A DNA stretch of 64,000 nt. It comes from Selaginella tamariscina (lineage: Eukaryota > Streptophyta > Lycopodiopsida > Selaginellales > Selaginellaceae). The stretch spans positions 148,612-212,611 of the forward strand of contig PUQB01000435.1 in NCBI GenBank assembly GCA_003024785.1, in the 5' to 3' direction. A model generated the notes under the pieces. That model made no database searches. It worked only from the letters and a program-made list of their open reading frames with translations, and was not told where the DNA came from. Positions 23,236 through 34,668 of this stretch are shown piece after piece (position 1 is the stretch's first letter; each line of letters opens with the position of its first letter). The position numbers and the translations under genes were made by a program.

Positions 23236-25484
23236 TTACCAGTAATCACCACATGAGCATATGCCTTGTTCATGAACATGAAACCGAGCTGCATCTCTAC
23301 ATACAATCCTTCTGTTCTCTGTCTCGGATACAAATGTGATGAGCCTATGGCAATCCTTGCAAACACGGAGGTTCTTAGTTATCCGTATTGTACCGCATGT
23401 ACTATTTACTAGAGCACAGGCTAGAGCAAGCTTCTCACTGTGGTCACACAAAGCATCTTCCTTCTCAGCATCAGGTATATTCCTACTAACACCCTCAACG
23501 TTTCCACTTGCCTTAAACTTGCACATAATCTCTCTTAACTTCATTCTTATTTCATCACTCTGTGGATGACTCTTATCCCCGACTACAAAATAATGTACCT
23601 TTCCGCTTTCATCAATCCACCAGCTCTTCCCAGGCTGCTGTTTCTTCCATGCCTTTGCATCGTTTCTCATATTCTCCACTCGTGCTTGCTCCTCCCACAT
23701 GCCTTTGCTACCGTAGATGCTCGACATCAGTGCATATGCTGTAACATCGCCACGGTCCATTTCTAGTAGGGACTCAAAAGCAAGCGTCCCTACATCATGA
23801 TTCTTCCACTTTCTACAAGCACTTAGTACAATTCTCCATGTAACAATGTCCGGTTTCATTGGCATCAATCGCACCAGTGACACTGCATCATCAAGTCTAC
23901 TTGCTCGGAGAGTATATCAACCATGCAACTGTAGTGTTCTATCCCCGGTTTGACACTGTAGTCCCGCTCCATTGCAGCAAAGAGCCTCGCGCCTTCCTTT
24001 ACAAGACCAGCATGGTTACAAGCTGAGAGAATACACATAAACGTGACACTGTTGGGAGACACACCATCGTCCTCCATGAGGCGGAAAGAGTCGAAAACTC
24101 TACTGGTGTCACCCTGCGAGCTATAGGATGCAACGAGGGAAGTCCAACTCACTAAGCTTCTTGTAGCTATCGACGAGTCGAACACTTGTTGACTGTCCAG
24201 CAAACTCCCACATTTTCCATACATGTCCAGCAAACTGTTGGAGAGTATCTCGTGAGCCTCGAGGAGATCGCTTCTACATATCTCTCCATGTACAGCCTTT
24301 CCGAGTTTCAAATTCACAAGAAAACCACAAGCCTTGAGAGCTGAAATGTAAGAGACAGAGTTCGGCGGACAACTCATCCGTGAGAAGAGTTCCAACGCCA
24401 TCTCGGCCTGCCCGTTCTCCACGTATCCCTGCATTAAGACGTTCCAGGATACCAAATCTGGAGATACCATACGATTGAAGACCGTATAAGCATCTGTTAA
24501 ACTCCCACATTTTGCATACATATCTATCAAGGTGTTAGCAATGAAGATGTCCCGGTCGAAGCCATGCTCTGCTGCATGTGAGTGTACCTCCATTCCTTTG
24601 TTCATCCATTTCAGTTTTACAACCTTGTCATTCACTTCCTGAGTAGCAAGGTTACTGCATGCCTTGAGTGAAGCAAGAAAGACCTGTGCATCTAGTGTGT
24701 GTCCATCAACCGATCTCATAAGATCGTATAACTCTAGGCAAGTCTCGGGCTCCCCATTGTGGATAATATCCCATCATGAGTGCAGTCCAAGACACAGGGG
24801 CGTGTTCTGGCATCTTCATGAACACAAAGTATGCATCCCTCATGCTTCCACACTTTGCATACATGTCTACCAGAGTGTTGGCAACATAGATACTGGAATC
24901 GCTTCTGCGTTCTATTGCTGCTGCATGAACTGCCATTCCCTTCTCTAAAGTATTGAGCTTTGTGAGTTTACCATCAATCTCTCGCCTTTCTCTCTTACTG
25001 AAAGACTTGTACAGGCCTTAAGTGCAGCCACAAAAGTCCGAAAGTCAGCTGCATTTTCAGAAGCTGCTGCAAGCATCGTTGGTCAGGTGCGTGCGTGTGC
25101 GTGTGCGTGTGTGTGGTATACATGTATACACACCTTGCATGGACTGGAAAACTTCAAGTGCTGTTTCTCCTTCACCATTGTCAGCATATCCAAGGATTAA
25201 AGCATTCCACGAGACAACAGTGTGAGAGAGCATTCTATCGAAGACACGCCTGGCCTCCACCATGCTACCGCATTTGAGTACATACTAATCAGAGTGTTTG
25301 CGACGTAGACGTCTGTATCCTCTCCCGTTTCGACTGCTACAGCATGGAGTTTCTTCCCCTTGTAAAGGTTCCGTGAGCTAGCGCATTCCTTCAGTGCAGT
25401 GAGTAGGTTGGATATGCTCGATTCTACTTGTACCTTGTGCTCCCGCACCTTGATGAAGATGTGTAATGAGCTGCGAATCCACAT
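23236..25484 (-). CDS. PLS-class PPR protein with E and DYW domains
   Basis: Organelle C-to-U RNA editing factor by family. Repeats in the PLS pattern read through several frames: VANTLISMYS, VVSWNALILGYADNGEGETA, VANTLVDMYAKCGSMRDAY, IANTLIDMYAKCGSLTDAY, SWNVLMQGYVENGQAEMALE. The C-terminal E region (TWRIVLSACRKWKNHDVG) leads to the DYW deaminase: HSEKLALACALV then CKDCHRLITF gives the zinc-binding H-x-E...C-x-x-C set. The protein ends CSCGDYW (stop near 23236). An intron with (CA)n lies at about 25072-25133. Single-base breaks near 23880, 24750 and 25270 disturb the frame. All domains are otherwise intact, so this is either a young pseudogene or a good gene with sequence errors. The N-terminal transit region could not be placed. 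Confidence 0.85.
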
Positions 25485-25589
25485 TCTTTGTCATTCTCCA
25501 AGATTTTGACAAAACCCTGAACCCTTAACATCTGTTTTAGAGCCTGTTAGTGTGATAACATATACAGACTACATACGATAGGAGCCAGT

Positions 25590-25598
25590 GTGTGTGTC

Positions 25599-25670
<72 letters not shown>

Positions 25671-25672
25671 AG
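25590..25672. repeat. (TA)n(GA)n microsatellite
   Basis: A TATATA tract followed by more than 20 GA units. It lies in the gap between the PPR gene and the next minus-strand gene. The remaining 25490-25920 holds nothing else recognisable. Confidence 0.9.
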
Positions 25673-25926
25673 TTTTTGGATATATCCGTTAAGTTTGTAT
25701 TAGAGTAAACGGCACAAACAGCCCAAAGATGTAGAGAGAGAGAGAGATGTTTTACGATAGAAATTAAACTAGAGAAATTAAACATTGTTAATTCAGCAAT
25801 GTATTTTAATGACATTTATCCAATGTAGATAAGTTGTGCCACACAGTTCTTTTTGTTTTTATTCTTGAAATTTATATACTGATTCTTCAATTCTGAATAC
25901 TGCCTCATTCTACATCTGTACATCTG

Positions 25927-26420
25927 GTGTCAACAAGAACACACTTCCATCCTGCAAATCATATGAAACTTACATTAGAACCCAAGAGAGAGCAAGAGAG
26001 AGAGAACTCACAATGCAATAAACTTTGGAGGAGATGCTGCTTCCTCTTCGATCCTGTGAACAAGATCTGCCCACAGTGCAGACTTCTCTGCTCGTTCCTT
26101 ATCAATACAATCTTCTTCGAGATATGCAGCTCTTTGGGCACCTCCAGCTGACTCTGAGTACTGGAATGCACTTCTGCATAAGAAAAAACAAGGCGTATTC
26201 AGATTGAATCCCGCATTTTATGCAATAATCTACTTACCACTTGGTTCTACAGTAGGAACACGAGAGCTCTTGGTTGCTCCAATACACTGTCCCAAATTTT
26301 CCCAGAAGCCCCACCATCTTATATCTGCAATATAACTCCTTTGCAAATGTATATATACGAAACTGATCACCTGTGAATGACTGAAAATAAGAACAGAGAG
26401 ATGTTAATATATACACTCAA
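25927..26420 (-). CDS. Unrecognised small spliced gene (uncertain)
   Basis: Two or three minus-strand exons look coding. One (about 26236-26380) encodes GDQFRIYTFAKELYCRYKMV then GLLGKFGTVYWSNQE. A second (26005-26172) encodes SAFQYSESAGGAQRAAYLEE and ERAEKSALWADLVHRIEEEA, with an acceptor at its 5' side and a GTGAGT donor at its 3' side. A last exon near 25920-25953 would end the protein. The second segment is helical and acidic. I do not know the family. It may be a separate gene or the far 3' part of the PORR gene next door, although that gene has its own stop near 26590. Confidence 0.4.
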
Positions 26421-26589
26421 AGTGGCGGCTGCGGTTTAGTTTTTGCGGCTTTGATTCCGGCCCGGAAATGAGGGCTGCCGGCTAAGATGTCGTTTCCAGA
26501 AGTTTCATATTTTGAAATATAATATTCCCAAGCATAAAGATATAATGACGTTATATTTGATGCTTATAATAAAATACAAATTAAATAAT

Positions 26590-27107
26590 TTACCAGGGCT
26601 CTACCTTAGGCCGGAGAGCAAAAGCGACTTCCTTTCGTCTACGGATTTCATCCAAATACTGCTTTGCCTCGCTGTTATCCTCGTCATCATCTGACCATGC
26701 ATCTTCATCCTCGTCATCGTCCAAGTCATCATCCTCGTCGTCCTCGTCCTCATCTAAACTGCGTCCTTGCTGGCGTAACCTGATGGCACGTGGGTCGATC
26801 TTAGCAAGTGCTGCCAGCTTCTCCTTGACAATTACTAGCGGGTCTTCTGTACTAAAAGCTGTGCTTTCTCATCATATGCTTCTCTCAGAAACACAGAGTC
26901 CCTATCCCCTGAAAACAAAACACAAACATATACATACATACATAACTACGCATATAGGACGTTACACACGTGCACGTGTGTGTGTGTGTGTGTGTGTTTG
27001 TAAAACATTCCAAACCTATATAAATCGTATGTCTCGATATATTTTATGTGCTCATATCGAACTCCTTACTGCTCTTTTATGTACTTGTCTCTCTCTCTCT
27101 CTCTCTC

Positions 27108-27143
<36 letters not shown>

Positions 27144-28494
27144 ACGTATGTTTATTCAAAGGTGTAAACAGAACTCGAGGTTATATATGTCTGGAGGTGC
27201 TAATGGAACATAAGATATCTTATATGTTTGACCTAGACATTCATATCATATTGGTAAATATCATTATATATCTATGGAAGAATTTCTTGTATCTACGCAA
27301 CACACGGTGCCGCACTTCATATCGATCTAAATAGCTGCATATGAGTGGATCTGATATTACTTACGTATATGCATATCCATAGCGGTATAGGGAATATGTG
27401 ATAATACAAACTTGCACAGGTATGTACATATTAAGTGTGTGCATGTCCACACAAATTGTAATGCATGATACTTTATATATATATATATATATAGATAGAT
27501 AGTATATATAGATAGAGAGAGAGAGACACCTTAAACGAGACGTAGAATATCTCAGGATGCCTGATGAGCATGCCCCTCACTTGCTGGGAGAATTTAAAAT
27601 CCGATCTAAAATGCGTCAAGTGGTCAACGAGAGTCTTCTTCTCAATTGTGAGGTGCAGGAGCTCCTGAACAACGCCACAGCCCTCCGTTCCGCCTGCCTG
27701 GACCCGGGATGGAGACCTTCGGACTCTCATACGGAGACACAGATGCGTACTCTGGAACCTCAGAAGTTTAGCCTTCTCTTTACGAGGGAAGTTTGTACCC
27801 CTTGGAAGTGTTACCCTGGGAAACCTTGGAACTCGTCCACTTACAGTCATTCTTCGTAGTCCTCCACTTGTGCCTCCGTCTTCTTCTGGTCGAATGTAAC
27901 AGCAAGCTCGGGATCCCACAGTTTAACCTCTAACGCAGTTCCCAAAGGAGTCTGAACAGACGCAAAAACTCGGGTACTTGGCCACAAACGCCCTGTTGAA
28001 GTCCAGCGGTAAGCCCAAGTCCTGCCTAAGATGCATAATCTTGCTAACAAGTATACGGTGGTCCACAGACATCATCAGGAGCTTTCTCAGTCTGACCACT
28101 GCCGAGTCCTCTACCTGTCTCTTCAGCTCCATTTCTTCTCTGTATTGTTCTTCAGCCGCAGGAGACAGACCGAAATACATGTTACCTGCACCTCTTCGAA
28201 TATCCTGAACACTGCAGGGAATTTCTTGATCAGAGATATCATCTTACGGTCTCCTGCTTCCCCAAAATGACTTCTGTATCTTGCAAGCTCGCGGAGTGTC
28301 ATGACTTTGCCTGGGTGCTTTACTAACACGTTTCTCACCTTGCTTACGAGCTTTACTCTCTTTTGCCGCTCGATTACCTTGTCCAGCGTATAGTCCTTTG
28401 TCCGCTTGACCGTAGCACGAACCGCTGGCAGCTTGTGGGTTCGCTGTGGTGAGCTCCTTGGAAGCAATCTCTCGCTGCTCCGAAGAATAGCCAC
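26590..28494 (-). CDS. PORR-domain organelle RNA-binding protein (WTF1/RPD1-like)
   Basis: Plant organelle RNA recognition proteins bind group II introns and act in mitochondrial or plastid splicing. The first exon encodes MAILRSSERLLPRSSPQRTH (basic, transit-peptide-like), then DKVIERQKRVKLVSKVRNVL and ELARYRSHFGEAGDRKMISL, the start of the PORR domain. Later exons give LRKLLMMSVDHRILVSKIMH, LGLPLDFNRAFVAKYP, VSGRVPRFPRVTLPRGTNFP and QVRGMLIRHPEIFYVSFK, the typical order of PORR blocks. The C-terminus has VFLREAYDEKAQLLVQK, KDPLVIVKEKL and a strongly acidic tail (DEDEDDEDDDLDDDEDEDAW), a known feature of this family. The stop is near 26590. A large microsatellite-rich intron (about 26900-27530) and several one-base frame breaks, including near 26848, are present. 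An alternative start at 28525 exists in another frame. Confidence 0.75.
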
Positions 28495-28899
28495 CGCATT
28501 CTAACGGAGACGCTAGAGCCAACATTCTTTCTTACCCAACCCTCTCAAGAACCCTAATGGGGGGATGTGGGCAGTGCTGGCTACCACCGTATAATCCTTA
28601 GGCAGTCGTAAGAAGCACACTGGTAAATGTGTGCACACAAGACTAGAATATCTTGTCCAAGTGCTTCAACTGGTACATGGTAGCTGAGAGTACTTCTCTA
28701 TTACAGTTTCTTCGCACCCGGGATGCGTGGAGAATGGGGAAAGCGTATATGGAGTCTCTTATACCATTTCTCCTCCAATCCGGTTTCTCTCAAACACACA
28801 CAACACACACACACGTGTGTGTATGTGAATCTGTGTGTGTGTGTGTAACTTGGTTATCAATTAAGAAACCGAACGAGAGAGATGAGCAAAGCTGAAGGT

Positions 28900-29481
28900 T
28901 TATTTCTTGACATTATCCTTGGGTTTCTTAGTCCCATACTTAGACCTGCCCTGCCTCCTGTTTGCAACCCCAGTCAGATCCAAAGTCCCTCTAACACAAT
29001 GATATTTCACACCGGGCAAATCTTTCACTCTGCCCCCTCTAACCAGCACACACGAGTGCTCCTGCAATTATGCCCTTCACCTGTATACATACATATATGT
29101 TCAAGTACTATGCATGCATGCGTGTGTGTGTGTGTGTCCTATTAGTAATATTCATAGCAGCATCACCTCAAGTGAGACACACTCACCACGCACACGCACC
29201 TGGAATATACGCGTTTACAACAAACTTGTTTGAGAGTTGAACTTTGGCAATTTTTCGAAGGGCTGAGTTGGGCTTCTTTGGTGTGACAACAGAGACCCTG
29301 AGGCATATTCCTCGCTTCTGAGGGCACCTTTGAAGTGCACGTGTCCTCTTAGCACTCTTCGAAGGCTTGAGTGTTGTTGCATCGCATCGCACGTCTGTCT
29401 CTTCTTCATGCTCTTCATTGTGTTTAACCGTCACTCCTGCAAAATAACCAGTATGCTTTATTTGTATGTATATCATACAGT

Positions 29482-29523
<42 letters not shown>

Positions 29524-29894
29524 AGAGAGAACGTTAACCTGGTATATAAACAATATTGTGTTCAAACAAGAACTAGCATATACAGTTGTTCACCCGTGTG
29601 GTTCATATTCTTATATGAACAAATGTGCATTAATCCAGAAAATGTACCAAAATCAAGCTTAAACAGAGGATTAAGAGACATTAATCTACATTTACCTGTG
29701 TGGTGGAATTCCTGCTGGCAATCCGCTACCGTGCTGAAATGCAGATGATGCAGAAGATGAACAACGAATTGTGCACACGCTCCTCGATTTCTGTGTATGA
29801 AATCCTCGCAAATCCAATGACAGGAGTCGCCCATTGTGGGATTCCTCAAGAAACTAGACGGACACACACAAGTAGACACTCCCACACTCGCCAT
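28900..29894 (-). CDS. rps12: Nuclear gene for mitochondrial-type ribosomal protein uS12
   Basis: uS12 sits at the decoding centre of the small ribosomal subunit. Three exons: 29694-29894 ([20 protein letters not shown], a likely targeting presequence), about 29214-29438 ([46 protein letters not shown]) and 28900 to about 29082 ([34 protein letters not shown]). The CPQK and GEGHNLQEHS blocks are closer to plant mitochondrial than to plastid uS12, so the gene was probably transferred from the mitochondrial genome. Splice phases match. In exon 3 one T is missing in the codons for HNLQE (near 29068), which shifts the frame; this looks like a sequencing error or a fresh mutation. The presequence assignment to mitochondria is inference. 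Confidence 0.85.
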
Positions 29895-30216
29895 TGAAGA
29901 GCCCTAATCCCTATGTGGCTGAGATCGTACCGTGCATTTCCGTTCCGTACTACATCTTAAATACACATTGTGTTGGTCGCTAGTGCGTGTGCGTGCATGG
30001 GTGTCAAACACACGCTAACCGATATCTCAATGAGTACCTGACACACACATATTTATCTAAGAATGTAAGTACATATATATGTAGCTGTATATGCAACAAG
30101 TATATATTAATTAGGTAGAAATTTATCTTAATGCAACACGCAACATTAATAAATACATAAGCTATACAGCAGCTACCAAAATTTTGCTCCTCAAACCGCA
30201 TATATCCATCGCATAT

Positions 30217-30473
30217 TCATCGTATATGCGTGCGGCCCAGGACCATATTCCTGTGTTTCTAACAGCGCTCTGCTGCAAAGAGTAATATTCCCAATCAGAT
30301 ATAACTTTGCTTACTTAACTTTGTCTCTGTTATGTATATAGACTTGTTACTAAATTATACTCAAATATGTTTACCTGAGATTTTGGAGATGGAAAAACGT
30401 TCCAAATCTTAACGTCTCGTCTCCTGCTCCGGTTACAATTGTCTAAACAGATAATACTTGATTAGTTACTTGT

Positions 30474-30524
<51 letters not shown>

Positions 30525-32892
30525 CCTGACCGTCAGGCGAGATAGCAAGATACAAAACTCTGTATGTGTGGCCCGTCAGTGTAGAGAGCTGAAATCAAAT
30601 TAGAAATGTATATATCATGTTGTTAGACTTATCTGGTAATTATTAATAAATTACCTTTGACATAGCCGATATCTCCAGACAATTATCTGGTTCTGTGAAT
30701 AACCGTGTGTACTTACAAGCTCGTTTACATTCTTTGACCATACCAAGTTGCAAACCTGTGAACAAGAAAAGAACTAAGTTAACACACATACTTGTGTATA
30801 CAGCAATATGAAATACAAGAAATCGATCTATAGATATCTCATATAAACACGTGCATGTATCACACGGGCACACACGCACACACAACTTCCTCAATTACTA
30901 ACCTGGCTACCAGTGTCAACACTGCTCAAGTGCGTATTAGTGGCTGTATTCCAGAAGCGTATACATTTGTCTACGGTACCACCTCCGGAAGCAAGGAGAC
31001 CATGCTGATGCGGTGACCACGCAATGGCTTTTACTGCTGCTGTATGCTCACTGAACTTTAGAACCGGCTGTGTAGACATTTGATTCCACACAAACAGCTA
31101 TAAAACAATATAAAAGCATTAATATATGATTTGACTATTATGAACAATATATAAAGGAAAATCATAAATGTACGTCCGTATATACAGTTGTGAAAGAGGG
31201 GGTGTGTGTGCGTGTGTGATGATATTCACCTGATTGTCATTACCACCAGACGCAAGCTCACGGTCGTCGTACGACCATTTCAGGCCACAGACCTGGAAAT
31301 ATAAACAGTCACACTATATTGTATATCAAATATCTGATACGTGTACGCTTGTATTAGTTTGATGAGGGATTATACTTAGTTTGATTTAGGGTTAAATGAA
31401 TATTATACTTACTTCAGATTTATGACCAACGAGTCTGTTGACAAAATCCTCGGTGGCACGAATATCCCGCTGTAAAATATTCCTATCACGACTACCAGAA
31501 GATAGTACATTAGAGCTCCAAGCCAAGGTTCCCACTCTTGTCCTGTGGCCACCCATGGTTCTCACTTTCTTGCAACGTGTTGCATCCCAGATCTATTAAG
31601 TAAAACACAACACATCACACATAAACATACATCCACGCATGTATCTCCATACAACATGCACTACATATAGACATACACATACATGTCTGTATATATGTAC
31701 GACACGTACAGTATGCAGACATGTATATGTATGTATATATATGTACCTGGACTTCACCGAGATTAGTTCCAACTGCTAAGTAAGTTCCTCGTTGTGTCCA
31801 GCCAACAGAACACACACTGTCGTCGGGACTCAAATCACAGAGTTTCGTCACCTGAATGTACAGAGAAATGGAATTATTACATGAAATGTTAATAAGATAA
31901 ACTCGACAACGCACAGTGCATATATATACATATATGTAACCCTCGGTGTAGCATACCTTGCTGGTGCATGCGCTCCAAAGGTAAACACAGGTGCCGAGAC
32001 CCACAGCTAAAACGTTGAGTGACGACCAGTCGACTAAGTTAGATAGAAATCGTCTTGAAGAGCAGGTGCATCCAAAACCTGAATGTGTAATAATATACAT
32101 CTAGTTATATTTATGTACTAAATAATTGTATAGTAGAATAAACTATAAAATATATACATCATCAGTCCAACTAGTATTAAAATAATGCAGATAAGATTCG
32201 CAGCTGATGTCATAAGATATGCGTAGTGCTTTAATATTTATAAAGTACACACAGGAATATATGAGAAACACAAAATTCACACTGTACACATACCTTATAA
32301 GGAGATCTGGCAATCTTGCGTGGAGCTTTACGAGGGCTAGTAACAGTCCCAGCAAGAGCCCCATCTAATCCAACAGGCGAAAAGAGAACGGCGAATCCGG
32401 AGAAGCACTAGCTCCAGGAGACCGATGCTCATTCTTAAACCTGAACAAGTTCCTAGTCGGACTCATAGTCGCCCTGGCGGAGAGTTTCTCACTACTGGTG
32501 GGCAAAACAACACCAGAATCGCTCCCAAACATCTCTGTCCGGAGAAGCATTGAGTACGCCGCTGCACTGTCCTCTCGTGTCTCATTTCCATGAGACAGAT
32601 TAGTGTTTGATGGGGATTTGTCAAGCAGAGCGAACCCTGTAAGATTGGAGCTCGCCCTGCTGGGAATGAACCGATCACTGTATGAGGTCCGGTTAGAGAC
32701 CGAAATGCTGGACTGTGCATCCATATTCTCCGAATTAAACACCGAAGAAGTGGAGAACACAAGCGAGCGCCTTGCCGTTATGTTTGCTCGTGGAGATTCA
32801 GACTCCAGTCTAGAGATTACAGGCGATCCTCTGTATTTCTCCACGGATTCATCGTCTTCTTCCATTGGATCTGTGTGCCTGATCCTCTTCAT
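30217..32892 (-). CDS. Cdh1/Fizzy-related (CCS52-type) APC/C activator
   Basis: WD40 activator that brings substrates to the anaphase-promoting complex at mitotic exit and in endoreduplication. The first exon (start 32892) carries the C-box [13 protein letters not shown], then [13 protein letters not shown]. Next come [15 protein letters not shown], then [113 protein letters not shown] and [18 protein letters not shown], the seven-blade propeller in order. The C-terminus reads IWS then GRTHIR and stop, the IR tail that docks to the APC/C. About ten short introns, several with GT or GA tracts. Single bases are missing near 30665 and 30246, both in short homopolymers. CCS52A and CCS52B were not distinguished. 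Confidence 0.9.
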
Positions 32893-33024
32893 GGAATGCT
32901 TACCTCTATCGAGCGCCGTCTCTCCCCCCGTGTTTGATTTCGACCTAACCCTACTCCGCGAAAATGTCAGTGACGTGGATTTCGCGGCAGATCTTTATTA
33001 TTTTAGTTCAAATATAATTTGAAA

Positions 33025-34310
33025 ATACTTATTTAGATAGAGTAAGAATCCTTAATCTAAAATTATACATATATACCTTTCAAAAATTAAATTTACATTT
33101 ATACCCTTTAAAAACTTTAATCCTTGTATTTTAATTTTATAATATTTAATAAAATATATATTTAACTTATAACAAATTAAATGAAATAAAATAAAGTTTA
33201 CTAATTATTAGATATTTAAAAAATGTCATAATTGCAAATTGAAGAAATAACATATTTTTAATAATAATTATATTATATTACATATATATCTTTAAATGAT
33301 TACATTTAAAGCTAAATATAATAGAATTTAAATTAATTTTTAAAAATATATTTAAGTTAATTTATAATATAAACTAAAATAAACGTATACTTTATATATT
33401 CTAATTTGAAATGAATAATGAGAAGCGATTTGAACATGAGGATGCGTTACTTAATAGGGAAATCTGAGAGAATATTCGAGGGAGGATCATATAGGATTAA
33501 GACTAGGGTTCATGGCCGACAGTTTAGGTCCGCACCATATTGTACTGATTACAGTGATGATGATGTTACAAAAATCACCATTGTATGAGCGTGGTGCAAC
33601 ATTAATCGGTCATGGTTTCTCCTATTTGCATCAGGATTCTCGTTTCTGATTGCATACTGAAACTCCACTGAACATACATATTCGTCTGCATATATCTGTT
33701 TCTTTTTGTGTGCGCGTATGTAGAAATCTACTGAGTTTTGTAATGGGTTTTTAATTATTTCCTCGTTTCTAGATCTACTGTTACCTGGTTAGATTAATTA
33801 ATTAGCATATATGGCTTTGTTGTTGATCAGATCTGAAGTCATATGTAATACATTGCTTGTGTGACATTGCAAACCTGCAGTTTGCCATACACCCACATCA
33901 GATTGTTCATTTCAACTGTCAAGAATGCTGATCAACAGCCAGTCCGAGTAACTGGGAGTCTTGTTTTTCGCTACAGTTGCAGCAGCAAACCGCAACTGTT
34001 CTTCATTACGTTGCTTGTATCCTTCTTCTTGCTTTGTTTGACAGCATTGAAGAGGGCTACCTCATGTATTTCTCTTTGGGTTTTGGCCCCGCCACAACAT
34101 CATCCCAAAGCCTATACATGTATATACTTGTGAAGAAAGGGATTAAGAATCTTATCAAGCTGCTATTGAAAACTTATCATCACAGTTTATATATTGAAAA
34201 CCAAAATGGTACTTATATATAGATTAAACGAGCCTGCTTAAAATAAGCACAAAATAACAAACGAGCCAGCCAATACATGTAACTGGACAAAGTGTAGAAA
34301 TGTGAGCTTT
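33025..34310. other. Intergenic, no clear gene
   Basis: 33025-33420 is AT-rich. 33450-34200 has mixed composition with short plus-strand frames (for example from 33861, with a hydrophobic LFFITLLVSFFLLCLTAL) and splice-like sites, so a transcribed noncoding RNA or a leader divergent from the Cdh1 gene is possible. I cannot support a protein. Confidence 0.35.
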
Positions 34311-34528
34311 TTAAACAATCAAATCCGACGTGTTTAAGTAAAAGCCCAGTGTCCAGCGTCTAAACAGCCGCCACGAAAGTGGAGGCAGCCGCACTAACAC
34401 AAGAGAATATCTGCCAATGGATTTCCTCCATCTTGCATTATTGTACCACTGGCATATCCCCCATCTGCATAAAGCTGTCTTCATTAAAGCACAACAAAAG
34501 AATAAGCAGATGCACTGAAAGCGAGACA

Positions 34529-34561
<33 letters not shown>

Positions 34562-34668
34562 CGTATCTGTCTTCTCTCTCTCACACACACAGACACATCG
34601 GCGCACACGTACGAGTAGCATATATATGGGTGTGTGTGTGTAACATTCTTACCTTAACACATGAATGT

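Noticed and set aside
28900-29894. Recent mitochondrial DNA insertion (NUMT) explanation for rps12
   Set aside because: The gene has two spliceosomal GT-AG introns in matching phase and an added N-terminal exon, which a raw NUMT would lack.
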